This document shows, in pieces, positions 1 to 14,045 of a stretch of 64,000 bases of DNA (the stretch's first letter is position 1; each line of letters starts with the position of its first letter). The notes beneath the pieces were generated by a model. It saw only the letters and a program-made list of their open reading frames with translations. It made no database searches and was not told where the DNA came from. Position numbers and translations under genes: made by a program. The DNA is from Monosporascus cannonballus (lineage: Eukaryota > Ascomycota > Sordariomycetes > Xylariales): NCBI GenBank assembly GCA_004154925.1, contig QJNS01000128.1, positions 161,075 to 225,074 of the forward strand, read 5' to 3'.

Positions 1-150
1 AAGATATATCATTTATGACGTTTTACAACGTCTCTAGATAGAAGATCAGGACTATATATAAATAGACACACTTAGACTTTGAAAGATTAATCCTTTTAAA
101 AGAATATTAATAGATCAAGATTTGCTCTAACAGATATATCTACAACACTT
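1..150 (+). repeat. Putative LTR fragment, family X, copy 0
   Basis: This is the first of three related copies; the others are near 2,741 and 37,543. The shared landmarks run in the same order: a block around 'acgtctctagatagaag', a TATA-like box (tatataaataga, near 52-65), and a 'ccttttaaaag' palindrome-like stretch followed by 'ttaatagat'. The copies differ mainly by C/T and G/A changes. The order, with a TATA box in the middle, suggests a long terminal repeat. The start may lie outside the window and the end is approximate. Confidence 0.45.
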
Positions 151-2124
151 TATTAACGGCTTATTCTCTTAACGCGTCGCTATTTTCCACATAAAATTAA
201 CGAAATCGCATATTTATAATTAATTAACAAAATTAAAATAGAAATTATTAAACAAAATAATACTTAAAACTTTACAAAAGGCCCTATATAAAATATTAGT
301 TCAAAATGCTAATATATTTATAAAGAATGTCAAAATTGAGAAGGTACGTTTATACTAGTATTTTTATAAATTATGTAAGAAATTCTATATATCGAACTTT
401 AAATTTGACAATTCAATAATTCCGTAAATAAATTGTATAAGAATTTAAATTTTTATTTTTTGAACCAATGTTTTATGTATAATAAAAACTATTAGTTATA
501 TATTGAATTATTACATGCGCTATTTATACTTTACCAATTATTAATGAACCTTTTACAATTTAATATCTTTCTTTTGCAAAAAGCTTTTATATCTTAAATC
601 TTTTATATTATAAAACGATTACATTTTTCTAAATAATTATATGTATAAAAATTCTTCTAAAAATTCCGTTTTAATATCGGTTACATTATAATGATATATT
701 AATTCGGTCTTTTACCGTTTGGAATGATTAATATAAATTATTATTTAATTATTTAAGTTTGGTTTTATTAAAATTCATACTACGATATTTACCGTATTTT
801 TGTACTTATATTTATTGCTATTTCGAATCGAATATTAAAACTGTTGTCATTTTATATTTTCTTCCATAAGATATAAAGCGAACTCTACTTCATTAATTCT
901 TTTATCGATTAAGACCTTATATTGGTATATATGTGTGGTTTTAAAAATTATATGGTTATTTTTAAATAAAACTATACTATTATCGGTTATTTAATATTAT
1001 CTTTAGAGAAAAATTATAAATTCGTTAATTTCGCTTATAAATTATATATTATCTTAAAAGGTTCCGATTTTTCGATATTTGTAATGATTTCAACTTTATC
1101 AATAACAATTAAAATAATATAAATTTCGCTTATAGTTTAATAATTTCTTTACATAATATATCAATACGTTTGAATTTGTATTTATAAAGTAATATAGCTC
1201 TTAATAATTTTTATTGTCGCGTTTAAAGCTTTTTTTAACAGTTTGTGCCAGTGTTTTTAAGTTTCGTTATTTTACAATTGTTTGTATATGCTTTTTTTAT
1301 TTTCTTTTTAAAATATGTTCAACTGTACGTATATTTCTCTACATAATATATGAAATTGTAATATATATAGTTTTCGCCAATATATATTTTTTAAATTATC
1401 GCAATTATTTTTCGTTTTAATGTACTCTTTTCTCTTATTAAATAAATAATTTTTCTCTATATTATATCGTATTCTAGTATGTTAAATTTTCGTCGTTTTT
1501 GTTTAAGTTTCGGGTAAAAAACCAATTTTCGTTTTAATAGTTTTCCATTTTATGAGTTTATAATAAACGTTAATTAAGTATATAAATTTATAATATTTTT
1601 TTAAATAATATTTTTAAGCGTTTACTAAATTACATTTTCTGTTCCCTAGTAATTATATTAATCGGAGAAATATAGGTGATTTATTTATAGATATTGTTTT
1701 GTAATTAACTTTATAAAGCTGTTTTCTTATTGATTTTACATTATGAAATAATAATTCTCTAATATCGGAATTATTAATTACTAATTTTAAGTGTTTAGAT
1801 TGAGTAAATATATATATATATATTTCGTTTATAAATAGATGCTTCCTAGATATATGTTAAATATTTTAATCTATTATAATAAATAATTTGTATATTTGGT
1901 TTTATCAATTTAAACCTTAAATATAAATCTGATATATTTAATATTTTTATTTTTAATTATTTTTAATGTATTTATTATTCTTTGAAAAAAAAGCATACTA
2001 TTCACGCGTATTTTTTAGTTTCCTTTTATTTTATTTTAAAATTTATTCTAAAATAATTCATATTCTTATTAGACCCGGATTATGTTAATAATTATTACGA
2101 GGACAGGAGTTATCGTTTTGAGAA

Positions 2125-2270
2125 AACTTTTTTAAAGCCTAGCGCGAGTGCGTAACAGCTAAACTTTAGCTAAGAGCTTTTAGACTTTTTAAGCAATTTA
2201 GATGCTTTCGGTAATTTAATCACATTATATAAATTATATAGATTTTCGATAAATTTATGGAACCAAACGG
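2125..2270 (+). repeat. Dispersed repeat segment, also at 32,330-32,480
   Basis: The stretch beginning 'tttttaaagcctagcgcg' aligns with 32,330-32,480, and the similarity continues at lower quality for several hundred bases after both copies. Differences are mostly transitions. In both places a copy of the family-X LTR-like repeat follows downstream (at 2,741 and at 37,543). It is therefore probably part of one retroelement family, perhaps its 3' end. No protein can be recognised. Confidence 0.45.
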
Positions 2271-2740
2271 GAATATATAAGAATTTAAAATATTATTTAC
2301 ATAATTACTTCTTTAATATTTATTTTAAATTATTAATTTCGACTTTTAATAAAAGGCTTTATAGATTAATTAAAAAAAACATCTGTAATCATTTTAATAT
2401 ATGACTTTATAAATTAGTTTTTTATTTTATTAAAATACGAAAATTAATATAGTTCTTTTCATATTATTTATATTTTAAACTAAATTTATAATATATTCGT
2501 TATATTTTAGTAAATTTTCGTAATACTTAATAAATAATTTATTGTTTAATTAAGATATAAACCTTTTTAAATTTAATATAGAATATAATATAAGATAGCG
2601 TTTAAGAAATAACAAAAACATTTCATTTTTGTAATTCGGTAATTAATATTAGTAATTAAATAAAACAATTTATTTTTTATTAAAAGAATATTATTACCCT
2701 TTTTTTATCTTAGGAAACAACTTCTTTTAGTTCTTTTTCT

Positions 2741-5700
2741 ATTAAGACATAACATTTTATAATAGTTTATACTGTGTCGAGATCAAAAACCAGCACTATA
2801 TATAAATAAGCAACCTTAACTTTTCAGAAATTATTCTTTTAAAGAATTATTAATAAATTAAATTTGTTTTAATAGTTGATAGTATTTTAATACTACTAAA
2901 ACCTGCTTATTCTTAAACTATTATTTTTGGCGTTTAAAATAATTTATCGATACATTCGAAACCTTTTATTTAAAATGTCTTGTTTAATTATTTTATTAAT
3001 TATCGGAAACTATTCTTATCTACTCCGTCTTTAAACACTGGATTAACATACCATATCTTGCTTTCGATATTTTATTATTGTAACTCGACCACATATTTTA
3101 GTATTCTATACTTCTTTTGCTTTTTATAACCTATGTTCGTGGTCTTATTAGCTTTAATTCGGATTATTCTTGCTAGCATTTCTATATTTTCGTATTAATC
3201 AAAACCAAAAACAAAAAATTGTTAGGGTACATGGGACTTTTTAACCAAATACTTGTTTATTACCTAGATCGAAAATTACGATAAAAATATTTAAGTTCGT
3301 ATACGTACTTTTGTTACTTTTTTAGGGCCTAAAATATTTTAAAAAATATGTTAATTAATTGATATCAATTAATATCGAATCTGGAGGTTGCTTAGATTTT
3401 TGGATAATAGATTTCGCCAAAGCGAAATAAATAATTCGTATAATAAACGTATATATGTTATATAATGAATTGGGGTGGGGAGAATTGGTCTTGATCAGTG
3501 CGGATAACGTTTTTGTGTCACGATACGGAATGGGATTGTCGAAAAAAATGAAGAACTCAATCCAATTGTATTGCTGGTGTTGAACCTCCATGACTGAAGT
3601 GACGGAAAAATATGGTGAGTGGTGATGGTGGCTGATGATGTCTGAGAGTTGAACTCATGGCGAAAAAGAACTTCTTAATTTACATGCGAGACTCCGGGCT
3701 TTCTGATCAGCCGAGCCTGATCATGGGTGTAACACTCCGCCCCACTTCAATAAATATAGCGATATTATCGCCGCCGTGTTAAAGCAAAATAATGCTTTAT
3801 ACACGCCGAAAAATAATGTTTATATTAATATACTTTAATTGGGATCATTTTGTGTTACCTTACTAGAAAACCGGGACATTCTTTTCTATTTTTATTATAC
3901 ATTAATATAGTAAACGTATATACGAAAACGGCGGTTATTTTATAAATATTAAAAGACGAAAACCTGGAAAACAATTTACGTTATAAAATTTGCTACCTGA
4001 AAACTAAAAGATTTAAATTTTATTTCTCTTATATAATTTTACGTATGGTTTATGTCAATTAAAATCTTTAAAATCCAAGAAAAATCTTTTTATATTTAAT
4101 ATTTTTACAGCAAAATATCATTTGGTAATGTTTTATTTTGTTACAAAATCTATTTTTAAATTTATATAATAGTTTTTTAATATATTATAAAATTAGGTCT
4201 TTATTTTCAAGTTATAATGAAAAGTAACCCTATTATAAGTTTAACATTTCTTCGTAAATATGTTTAATTATACGTTGTTTTGGTTTCATAAAGCATGGTA
4301 GAATGTAACTATAAAATAACTAAGAAGAAATGTTTCGATGTTAATTAAAATTATATTACAACAATAATAATTATAAATATCGTTTTAAAATAAACAAAGT
4401 TAATGATATAATAATAAATAAAATATTCGAAAATTCTAAGTATATTTGTCCAAAGTTAAATATATATTAAAACTACGTCCGGATAAAAAGTTTAGCACGT
4501 TGATTGTTTTGCATTAATTTTTTTAAAAGAGTTTACGTTATAAAGAAATTGTGATTATGAATTCGAACATATATTAGCGTAACCTATATCTTTACGCTGC
4601 CTTAATATGTAATACCGTAAAAATAAAAGCGAAGAAAAATAAATTTACATAAATTTTTATATATTTATTATACAAACACGTATAAATTTAACCAATAGCA
4701 CAATTTGATAATACAAACAAAAAGACTATAAAAACTAATTTGAACCAAATTTACTTAATCCAATTTTCCGTTTTTATTTTAGTGTTTTAAATATTATAAA
4801 TATTTAAAATATGTTAAAATATCATAATGCTTTTGAAAAGAAATATTTTATATATTTATTCCATAACTCAAATTCGTATAGGTAAATAACATAATATAAT
4901 ATGTGGCTATAGTATAAAATATATATTGAAAATATAATCAATATGCCTTTAAAAAATTTGATTTTTGTTCCAATAAGTAATAATTTTGTTTTTTTAAATC
5001 TTTAAACATTTAGCTTGAATCACGTACATATTTAATAATAAAATTAAGGGTGAAATTAATTTTTAAAAATATGAGTGCATCCAATTTCCTATTCGTAATC
5101 CTGGTAAGTTTTTCAAAATCGTTTATTATCGTATAATATATTTTAATTACTAATGTAATAACAGATCATAATTTAATCTAAATAGCTTATATAGTTGTAA
5201 ATATAATTATAATTAAAATATTAAAATTTCCAGAAGAGAGCGCAAAATATATTTTTAAAACCAGTTCGGGAAAATATAAAAACTTCGATTATAATTACCG
5301 TAAAAATTAATATTTATAATATACAACATAAAAGAAATATATTAAACCATTTAAAAAGGAAAACGGTTATATCAGACTTAATAAGAAAAGCAAGTTTGAA
5401 TAATAAATGCAACAGTATTCATTTATTAAAATTAAATATAAATATTTATATTACAATTAACAAAATTATAAAAAAGACGATAGTTCAGTTTTTCTTTAAA
5501 ACGTCAATACCAGCGGTAATATTATTAATTTTTGTTATAATAGCTTTCTCTAAAGAATTAAAATATAAGAATTGTAAACGAAATTATTAAAATAATTGCA
5601 TATTATTAATATAATTAATTGCTGAAAACAAAGAATGATTATTAATTAGAATATTATATAAAATTATTTGAAATAAAGCCTTTAAAACACGAAATAATTA

Positions 5701-7955
5701 ACGGCTAAAGTTAATCATACATTATGTATAATATACGAAGCTTATAACATAAAGTTCACTAGATTATTTTATGGAAATAATAAATGCGGTAGAAGTTCCT
5801 AATATATTTAATATTATTTATAAATCACATTAAAAATAATTTAAAATTAACGAATGCTTATTTTAATATAACTATATTAATATTTCAGTTAAGGTATTCT
5901 GTCTATATAAAATTGTTTTTAATATAAAATATTTATAAAATGAAATATTAAAATTGGAAAAAGTAAAGGGTGAATTAAAATTACGTAAAATAAAACATGT
6001 ATTTTAAAAACGTCACCTATTACTGATAATATATTTAACAGAACTTTATTCTATAACGAAGTATAATTAATTTCATTTTTTACACTTAATATATTTTTAA
6101 GTATTATACTTTGTTATTAATTACAGCATTAGGATAAACCTTTCATATGTAATATTAAAAATTATATATTATATAACTACTTATATTTCGATAAAACTAA
6201 TACATAAATGGAAATCTGTCAAAAGATAAAGTTTAATTATTACCAATACAAATTTTCTATATTATTGAATACTTATAATTTTTAATTTTTAAAACGAAGT
6301 TTTTATATGCGACCAATTGTTTTAAAGGAATTACGTCTTTATTACAGATTATATTAACGTAATTAACGTTATTACGTTATTTAACGCGTTAAATATAATA
6401 CTGTCTTTAAATTATAAGTTTATATTTATATTTATGTAATTATTCCAAGATTTAAATTTGAATAAAATGACGATAATAATAACGAAAATCATTATTGTAC
6501 AATATAAAAAAACGTATTTTATATTAGAACAACCGCTATATTAAATGAAAGCGAAAATGGAAGATATCTAGTTCTTGTAAAAATGTAAAATAATAAACGA
6601 AATAATATATGTTGTATATTTTCGGAACTATAATAACAAAAACACATATACTACTTTGCTATAAAATAAAATAAATTCGAGAAAATGTTTTATTATTCCA
6701 CATAAACTACCGCAGTAATATAGTAAAAATATTTATTATGAATAAAATGTATATATAAAATACTAAATGAAATTTAGTACGACATTTAAAAGAACTTAAA
6801 AATAAAAGAGATATAATGGGCAAATATTATCGATTTAATATTAAAGGAAATCAGAAATACGTATTAACGCAATCGAAAAATAACAAAATTAAATTAAATA
6901 AATAGTGTTTTACGTAATAAAAACGAAAAACAGAAATGTTCAAAACAGATGACTTAAATGATAGGTTTTACGTATTTTACTGAATCCGCTTTTATAATAT
7001 AACAAATAAAAAATAAAATCTTCTCAAAAAATATTATTATATTATTTAACAATTTCGCAATATTTAACCTAAATTTTGATAAAATTTCGAAAACCTTTCA
7101 TATATATGTAGCGTTTAAGAAATAGTAACTTCTCAAGAATAAACGGTCTTATTATTAATTTATATAAATTATATATTTATATTTTGCGAAAGCTATAAAG
7201 AATTATAATAAATATGTGAAACCAATTTTTAAAACAAACTTTAAAAAAAGAATTAATTTTAACTTGTTCGAAAACGTACGAAGATTGAGTAGTAAGTTAA
7301 TTTTTTAAATTTAAAAAAACGGTTTTAGATTTTGGAATATTCAACGTTTTATTTAAAAGTTATGTAAATTTAATTTTCTTTTAAGTCCTAAAGTTTTAAA
7401 AATATACATTAATATATCCGAATTTGTCTGTTATTGTATATTAAAAGTTTACTTAACAATAAAACCATTATAAAAAAGAAAAGTAATAGTATTAAAAGAA
7501 AAACGATATATTTCGAAAAGCCTATTCGTTGTTTTATAAACATAATAAAAATAAATATATTATATCGTGTATTAAGATTCTAAAATCGCTATGTTTATTA
7601 AAATACATACTTTCAATATTTGTATAATCGATTAAATTTATAGTATTCTGCGAAAAAGACCGTAATTAAAATTATAAAGCAATATACTTAAAAGAATTTG
7701 AAGTTATATGTTTTATATTATCTTAAATATTTATTCTTAATATTTATTACGTAAAGCTTAATCTTTAAACTTTGTCGAACTGTAAAGCCGATAATTATAA
7801 GATTTATCATAATCGAAATTTATTAATAATTACTTCGCTGTAAAGTAAAGGTGTATAGAATTACGAAAATATTTTACTTACTTTAAAAACTATAAATTAG
7901 TTATGTTATTCGAAAATATTAAATACGATATTTATCGTATAAATTCTATTGTATA
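2741..7955 (+). mobile_element. Family-X retroelement remnant, copy 1 (RIP-killed)
   Basis: It begins with a family-X LTR-like repeat (about 2,741-2,895). The stretch 2,940-4,560 is collinear with 37,755-37,842 plus 44,576-45,900 once two later insertions are removed: the MITE-like element in this copy and the Gypsy element in the other copy. By analogy with copy 2, pol would lie near 6.5-7.9 kb, but mutation there is so heavy that I cannot read a reverse transcriptase. The Copia element at 7,956 interrupts this copy, and the remainder probably resumes at 14,051. Boundaries are approximate. Confidence 0.5.
3466..3749. mobile_element. 284-bp MITE-like insertion with inverted ends
   Basis: The left end reads tgaattggggtggggag. 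The reverse complement of the right end reads tgaagtggggcggagtg, giving an imperfect 17-bp terminal inverted repeat. Base composition is much closer to normal than the flanks. Its position is supported by an empty site: the related copy of the host element near 45,035-45,045 runs straight from the left-flank sequence into the right-flank sequence with nothing between. No coding capacity is convincing; the 78-codon minus-strand frame at 3,355-3,591 crosses the left boundary. I could not define a clean target duplication, although both flanks are TA-rich. Superfamily unknown. Confidence 0.6.
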
Positions 7956-8162
7956 TGTCGACAGTTGGGTGCTTCAGATGCCTACGGCTGGCGCTTTGAA
8001 GCAGTGCTCTGCTGCCTGGGACAACGTTTGTCCAGGGATTACCGTTTGTACAAACAGGACGTATATGTAAAGGCGGTACGCCCCAGACTTTTTTAATTTT
8101 TTCTAGTATAAATTATCAAATTATTACCAATATTTAATATTTAATTAATGTAACTATTGATA
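7956..8162 (+). repeat. 5' LTR of Copia element
   Basis: It starts tgtcgacagttgggtgc and ends ttgata, where the partner LTR has ctgaca, so the end was TG...CA before mutation. The first ~140 bp keep near-normal base composition while the last ~65 bp are AT-rich. It contains a run of inverted repeats: CTGG-ACAA / TTGT-CCAG, the palindrome gtttgtacaaac, and GGCGgtaCGCC. Confidence 0.85.
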
Positions 8163-11100
8163 TAATAATATTTTCTAGTTTTTGGCAATTATAATACGAT
8201 AAATGAAGTATTTATTTGCAAATTAAATTAATAAAAGGAATGCGAAATTTAAAAAAAAGTTATTTAATTAACGATTTAAAAAAAAGTTAAATAGTAATTA
8301 ACAATAACGAATAAAACCCTTATTATATAAAGTAACGTACCCGACTTTTTCCCTTTTCTCTAACGAAAAATTTCTCGTAATTAGGAGGAATAATATTTTA
8401 ATAAAGGTAAAAGAAAAAAAAACAGGACCGTATATTAAATATAACGGCAAAAAAAATTTACTTTCGGAGTATTCTTTTAAAAACAACGTTTTACTGCGTT
8501 AATTACAGCAATAACTAAAGAAAAGCAATATAAAACCCCCATTTAGAAATAATAATTTGAAAACGACTTAAATAACTTTTATACGTTTTTCGGTATAAAT
8601 ATTAATAAGATTAAATAAAACGTTAAAATATAGAAAAATACGTATTAATACGTTAAATATAAAGAAAAAGAATTCAAATTTTAAAACGCGAAAAATATTA
8701 ATATTATGGAACAAATAAGTAACATTATAAAACGATTATTAGATATGCTTTAATTCAGGGATAATTCTTAATTATAAAAAATCGGAACGTTATTATTTTT
8801 GCCTTGAGCGAAAGGATCGTAAACTTCGAATGGTTCGCAAAAAACATTATAAAGCGTTAAGCCTATTAGGCTAGGTAATTTAAAAAAAAGTACTTATTAT
8901 AATGGAAAACGATATAAAAAAATTAACGCTTTAAAAAAAGTAATTTATTAAAAATTTAAACGGCCTGAAAAAAATAAAAAACGTTAAAAAAATTATTTAA
9001 AGATAAAGGTATAATACATAATAACTGCGATGATTTAAATAACTTATTATTATTTTTTTCGAATTTATTTAAGGGTCATTCGAAACGACGAAAACGTTAT
9101 AACGGTTTTTCTAACAGCTTAAATAATTCCAGCGAATTAGATATTACCTTAAAAAACAAAAGAAATTCCAAAAGGTTTAATAACAGAAGTAAAACAAAAC
9201 TATATTAAAAGCGTTTCGATTTCATCTTAAATAAAAAAAATGTTTATTAAGTTTAACTAATTAACAACTTTAAAATAACGCCTTTATTTTAGCCCTTAAA
9301 AAATTAATTATAAGGACGGAATAAATTTAAAAAAATTAAATTAATTATGTTTTACAAAACTTAATATCCAAATTTGTAAAAAAGCATTTTTGGAGCTAAT
9401 TATAAGTATTAAGAAAAATACGAAAATATTGAGGACCTTTAAGAAAACCTACGCCGCCATAAGTAAGGCTAAATAAAGATTCTTTTAAAAAAACTTAATA
9501 AACTTATTCACGATAAAGAAGACCTAATATAATGTATTATTATATTCCAAAAGCCTTTCCGTAAGGTGAAAGGCTCTAATATAAATTTTAAATTAAAAAA
9601 ATAAATTATTATGTTCCTGATTATTTTAAAGAACCAAACCGGCAGTTAGTATAAAACTATTGAATAAGTATTAAGGTAAACGGATTATTTCTTTTAATAA
9701 TTAATTAACGATTTTAATAATAAATTCATTAATCGTATTAATAATCAAAAAGAAACGAAAAAGCTTTTAACGTCTAAAAAGATAAAGGTAAAGGCAATAA
9801 TAACTTTAGAAATAAAAAGTTTGCGTAAAATCAAAATGGAAAGCCCTTTTGCTTTAATTATAGAAAATACGGCTATATGGCGAAAAACTATTTTGAACCG
9901 CAAAAGGAGCGGAAAAATGGCAAAGGAAAAAAAACGCGTAAATAACGTTAAAGCGATAATAACGGCCAGAATAATAATAATAATAATTTTTGTAATACTC
10001 GTAACGGCGGTTAAAGCGAAAAACAATTTATTCTTAAAGATTTTAAGGACCTATACCGGTTAAACAAAAAACCTTTTAACATTTACGTTAAAAAATAATA
10101 ACTTTAAAACTTTGTGTAATAATACGACGGAATAATATAATAAAAAGCTTAAAGGGCCATAATAAGTAAAAGTTTTAAGTTACAAATAATTAAAGGCCTT
10201 AAACTTTAAGTAATTAAATGTGTTAAATTTTAAGTAATTAATGACCTTAAAGTAATTGAAGCAATAATTATCAGTAATATTATATTTTTATACGTATATT
10301 TTTCTATAAAGAATAACCGAAACAAATTATTTTAAAATTCGGGAACAAACGTTAATATTGCAAATAATATCGACGACTTTAAAAAAACTATTATATTATA
10401 TATTAAGTCTAAAGAAATTCAAATTATAACAAAAGGCAAATTAATAATTACTATTTTAATTTGTATTATTAAATGGCCTTTAAAACATCTTAATAAAAAA
10501 ATAAAGAAATTATAATAAGATATATATTATATATTAAAATTTTGTATTGAAGGTACCTTCCGGGAAAATATTTTATAAATAAAAGAATTACTTAAATTAT
10601 AACGCTTTAATTAATGTTAATAGAACTTAATTAATAATAATTAACGTCCTCCAGAAAGAATTTTCTTATGGCTTTGTAAAAGGTTAAAACTTATTATTAA
10701 GGTTTTAATAATAAATAAAAACAATTAATAAGAATACGTATTAAAAAAGGTTTTTAGTAAAAGAAATAACGGTAATTTAATTAGGAACTTAAAGAAAGCC
10801 TTTATAAAAGCCTTTAAGGACGGAAAGGTTTTTATAACGGATAGGGTTATAAAGAAAATTATTTTTTGGTACAGTTACCTTGATTATCTTAGCATTAAAC
10901 GATTAATTTGGACTATTAAAAGATTTACGAGAATAAATTTGGACACCAAAAATATAAAAACTATCCTTTATAAAACTTATAATAAAACGAAAATACTGAA
11001 AGTCCCGTCCATAAACCCCTAAAAAGAAAAGTAATACGTAAAGAAAATTATTTCATATAACGTAAATTTAATAAAATTTGTTAATATTAAAAATAATAGC

Positions 11101-13829
11101 TATTTTGGATTTATTACAAATAACTTATTATGTTTTAAGGAATATTATTCGTTTAGAATTAAGAACAAAATATAACAATATTTATATGCGTATATTACGT
11201 AAGTAACCAAATATTTACAAATTTTAAATAAAAAATACAAATCTTATAACTTAATGATAATAAAACATTTAGCATAATAATTATCGAAAGCTTTTACGTT
11301 ATAAAAAGTACTAAGTTAATAATTTCCAACTTATATAACCAATATTAAAATAAAATCGTAAAACGTAATATTTAATTCCTTTAAAACAAAATACGCACGA
11401 TTCTCATATAGATAAAAATACTAATATATTTTTAGGACCTTATAATAAAAGCCGTAACTTATACGGTTAACCAAATAAAACAATTAATTATAAAAAATAT
11501 AATATTTATCGAATATTTTAAAAATATATTCGACTCTAAATGAAAATAGTTCTATAAGCCAGATAATAGCTACCTTCGTATACTTAATAATAAATATATA
11601 ATTTTAATTAATACAAATTAGAAAATTAAATTAAAAAACATTAATAATCCGAAAAATAAAAAATTATTATTAAGGTATTAAGGGATATATATTTTTAAAA
11701 TTTGGCTTTTAAAAACAATAAATTATTAATAATATTACATATTATTATTTATATAAACTTAAAAAAGCCAGAATAACCCCTTAACCCGAAAAATATTATT
11801 TCATTGTTTCCGTAATCCGTATAAAAACGTTTAAAATATTATTAAAAGCAAGGTATTGGAATAAAAAATAAAAACGATAACATTATTTCAAAAAATGATA
11901 TAAATTAAAAAACAAACTAAATAAAACCCAAAAAAGGACATTTAAAAAATAATCTTGAATTTATACACTTTAAAAGCTTTAAACGAAACCCCGAAATTCC
12001 TGCATAAATTAAAGCTAACCTCAACTTAAGAAGGTAACGAAAAAAGTAATTACAATGTATATACTTTTTATTTTAACTTTGATAACAACCCCAATAACGA
12101 AACTTACAGGCTATTTGCAATAAACGACGGTCCAAACCTAAAGGAAGCTATAGGAAACCCAAAAAGAAAAATATAACTTAAAACGATTTTTACGGAAATC
12201 GAAAAAAACCTTTCGCGCAAAACCTTTATATTTATACCCTCTGGCGAAAAAGATTATGGACATTTTATAAATATTAAATAAATGCTAAAAGAAATATACG
12301 TCCACAGGAAAACTAAAAGAATATAAGGCCTATATTTACGCGAAAAAGTTCATTTAACGAAAAAAGAAATAAATTATAACAAAATTGCAATTAATATTAT
12401 AAAGATTATATATTAAAACATTATAATAACATTAACTGCCGTCCTAAGCTGGCATATATTCCAAATTAACTTTATTACTATTTACCTAAATAATAACCAA
12501 AAGAAAAACGTTTATATGAATTTTTTTTTATATTAATGGAATGGTTTAACACCTATTTAAAAAATAAAAATATCTATTAGTTTTTCTTTAAAAACGTTAT
12601 TAAATTAATAAACCTCTTATATAACTTAAAGGAAACCGAAATTACTTAATAAAAGAAATAAGAAAATGCAAATAAAATAAAAGTTTTATTTATTAATTTC
12701 GGATAACGTAATATATTATAACACGAAAATAAAAACTGTTATCGTTTCGTACGTTAATAACTTTTTACTTTTCGGCCTTAACAAATAACACCTTTAAGAT
12801 ATTATCAAATAAATCGCTAAAAACTTACCCATTAAGGATTTAAATAACGCAAACTAATACCTAGGTATACGGATTATACGTTTTTAGCTAACTAAAAACG
12901 TCGAATTAAATTAATAACGATATATCGAAAATTTATTACAGTTAATAAATCTAAACGTTATACGGAAAATACTTATATTATTTATTAAAAAGTATTTAAA
13001 ATATATTATACGGTACAACGAAATAATTAATAAAAAACGTTTAACTACCTTGATTTAATAAGAAAATTCAATTTTTTTCAATTATATAAATAAATTGGAT
13101 ATAACGTTTATAACCTTAATTTCGACTAAATTCAAAGGTAATCCGTCGCCCAGATACCGAAAATATATTAAGCAATTATTATAATACCTAAACGGTTTGA
13201 CAAATTTATTTTTTCGGTATAAAAATTTAAATGAAAATTACCCGTACCGGAAAGATAACGACTTAAAGGTATTCGAAATAATAAATACAAATTTTACGGA
13301 TTCCGAATTAATAAAATTTATTACGGAGTACGTATTTTTTATAATTAAAATACCCGTTACGTAATTTTCGAAATTATAAGGTATTATTATTAAATTTATT
13401 ACGAAAATAAAATACGTAAAAATAAAAATAATAATAACGGAAATAAGTAAATTTAAGAATTTCCTTACAAAACTAAGAATTATGCCTAAACACTTTATTT
13501 TTATTCAGAAAGATAATATAAACATGTTAAAATAAATAACGGAAATACAAATAACTCGAAAAAAATATTATATTCCGTTCGAATATTATTACGTACGTTA
13601 AGAATATTTAAAACAGAAACATTTATTTCTAGGACGTAAAAAATAAAGTTAACCTAATAAATAAGTTTGCGAAACTATTAGACAAAGCTAATTTCGAACG
13701 ATTTATGGCCAACTTAAGGCTTAAAAAGATATAGATATAAAATAAGCCAAAAACCACTTAAAATTAACGAAAATCAAAATTTAATTCCTATACAGATTAA
13801 AAACTTTGATAAATAAGGCCATTTAACGC
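8163..13829 (+). pseudogene. Degenerate Copia gag-pol
   Basis: At 9,850-9,891 the frame reads C-F-N-Y-RKYG-Y-MAKN-Y. This is a CX2CX4HX4C nucleic-acid-binding knuckle in which the second Cys, the His and the last Cys have all become Tyr. Each change needs one transition (TGT->TAT, CAT->TAT). At 12,750-12,776 it reads YVNNFLLFG, where reverse transcriptases have YVDD; both Asp->Asn changes are G->A. The intervening protease and integrase cannot be followed because of stops. The 80- and 93-codon frames around 9,745-10,063 are chance openings over the gag region. Confidence 0.75.
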
Positions 13830-13838
13830 AAAAGGGCG

Positions 13839-14045
13839 TATCGGCAGTTAGGTGCTTTAGATGCCCACGGCTGGCGCTTTAAAGCAGTTCTTTGCTGCCT
13901 GGGACAGCATTTGTCTAGGGACCACCGTTTGTACAAAGAGGACGTATATGTAAGGGCGGTACGCCCCAGATTTCTTTAGTTTTTCCTAGCATAGATCATT
14001 AAGCTATTACCAGTTTCCTGCATTTGATCACTATAACTGCTGACA
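13839..14045 (+). repeat. 3' LTR of Copia element
   Basis: It has the same length (207 bp) as the 5' LTR and differs from it mostly by transitions, for example tatcggcag against tgtcgacag at the start. It ends ctgaca and is followed by the GTATA duplication. It retains the same inverted repeats as the 5' copy. Confidence 0.85.

Larger units (their letters stand above)
7956..14045 (+). mobile_element. Copia-type LTR retrotransposon, full length, RIP-killed
   Basis: Two 207-bp LTRs (7,956-8,162 and 13,839-14,045) bracket 5.7 kb of AT-rich sequence. The element is flanked by a perfect 5-bp duplication, GTATA (7,951-7,955 and 14,046-14,050). A purine-rich tract, aaaagggcg (13,830-13,838), lies directly before the 3' LTR, which fixes the plus orientation. 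Internally a nucleocapsid zinc knuckle can be read at 9,850-9,891 and the reverse transcriptase catalytic box at 12,750-12,776. The gag-then-RT order and short LTRs fit Ty1/Copia. It is inserted in the family-X remnant. No intact frame survives. Confidence 0.85.

Noticed and set aside
9821..10063. 80-codon frame, with a 93-codon antisense frame
   Set aside because: Both lie over the Copia gag; the real gag frame with the mutated zinc knuckle is in another phase.
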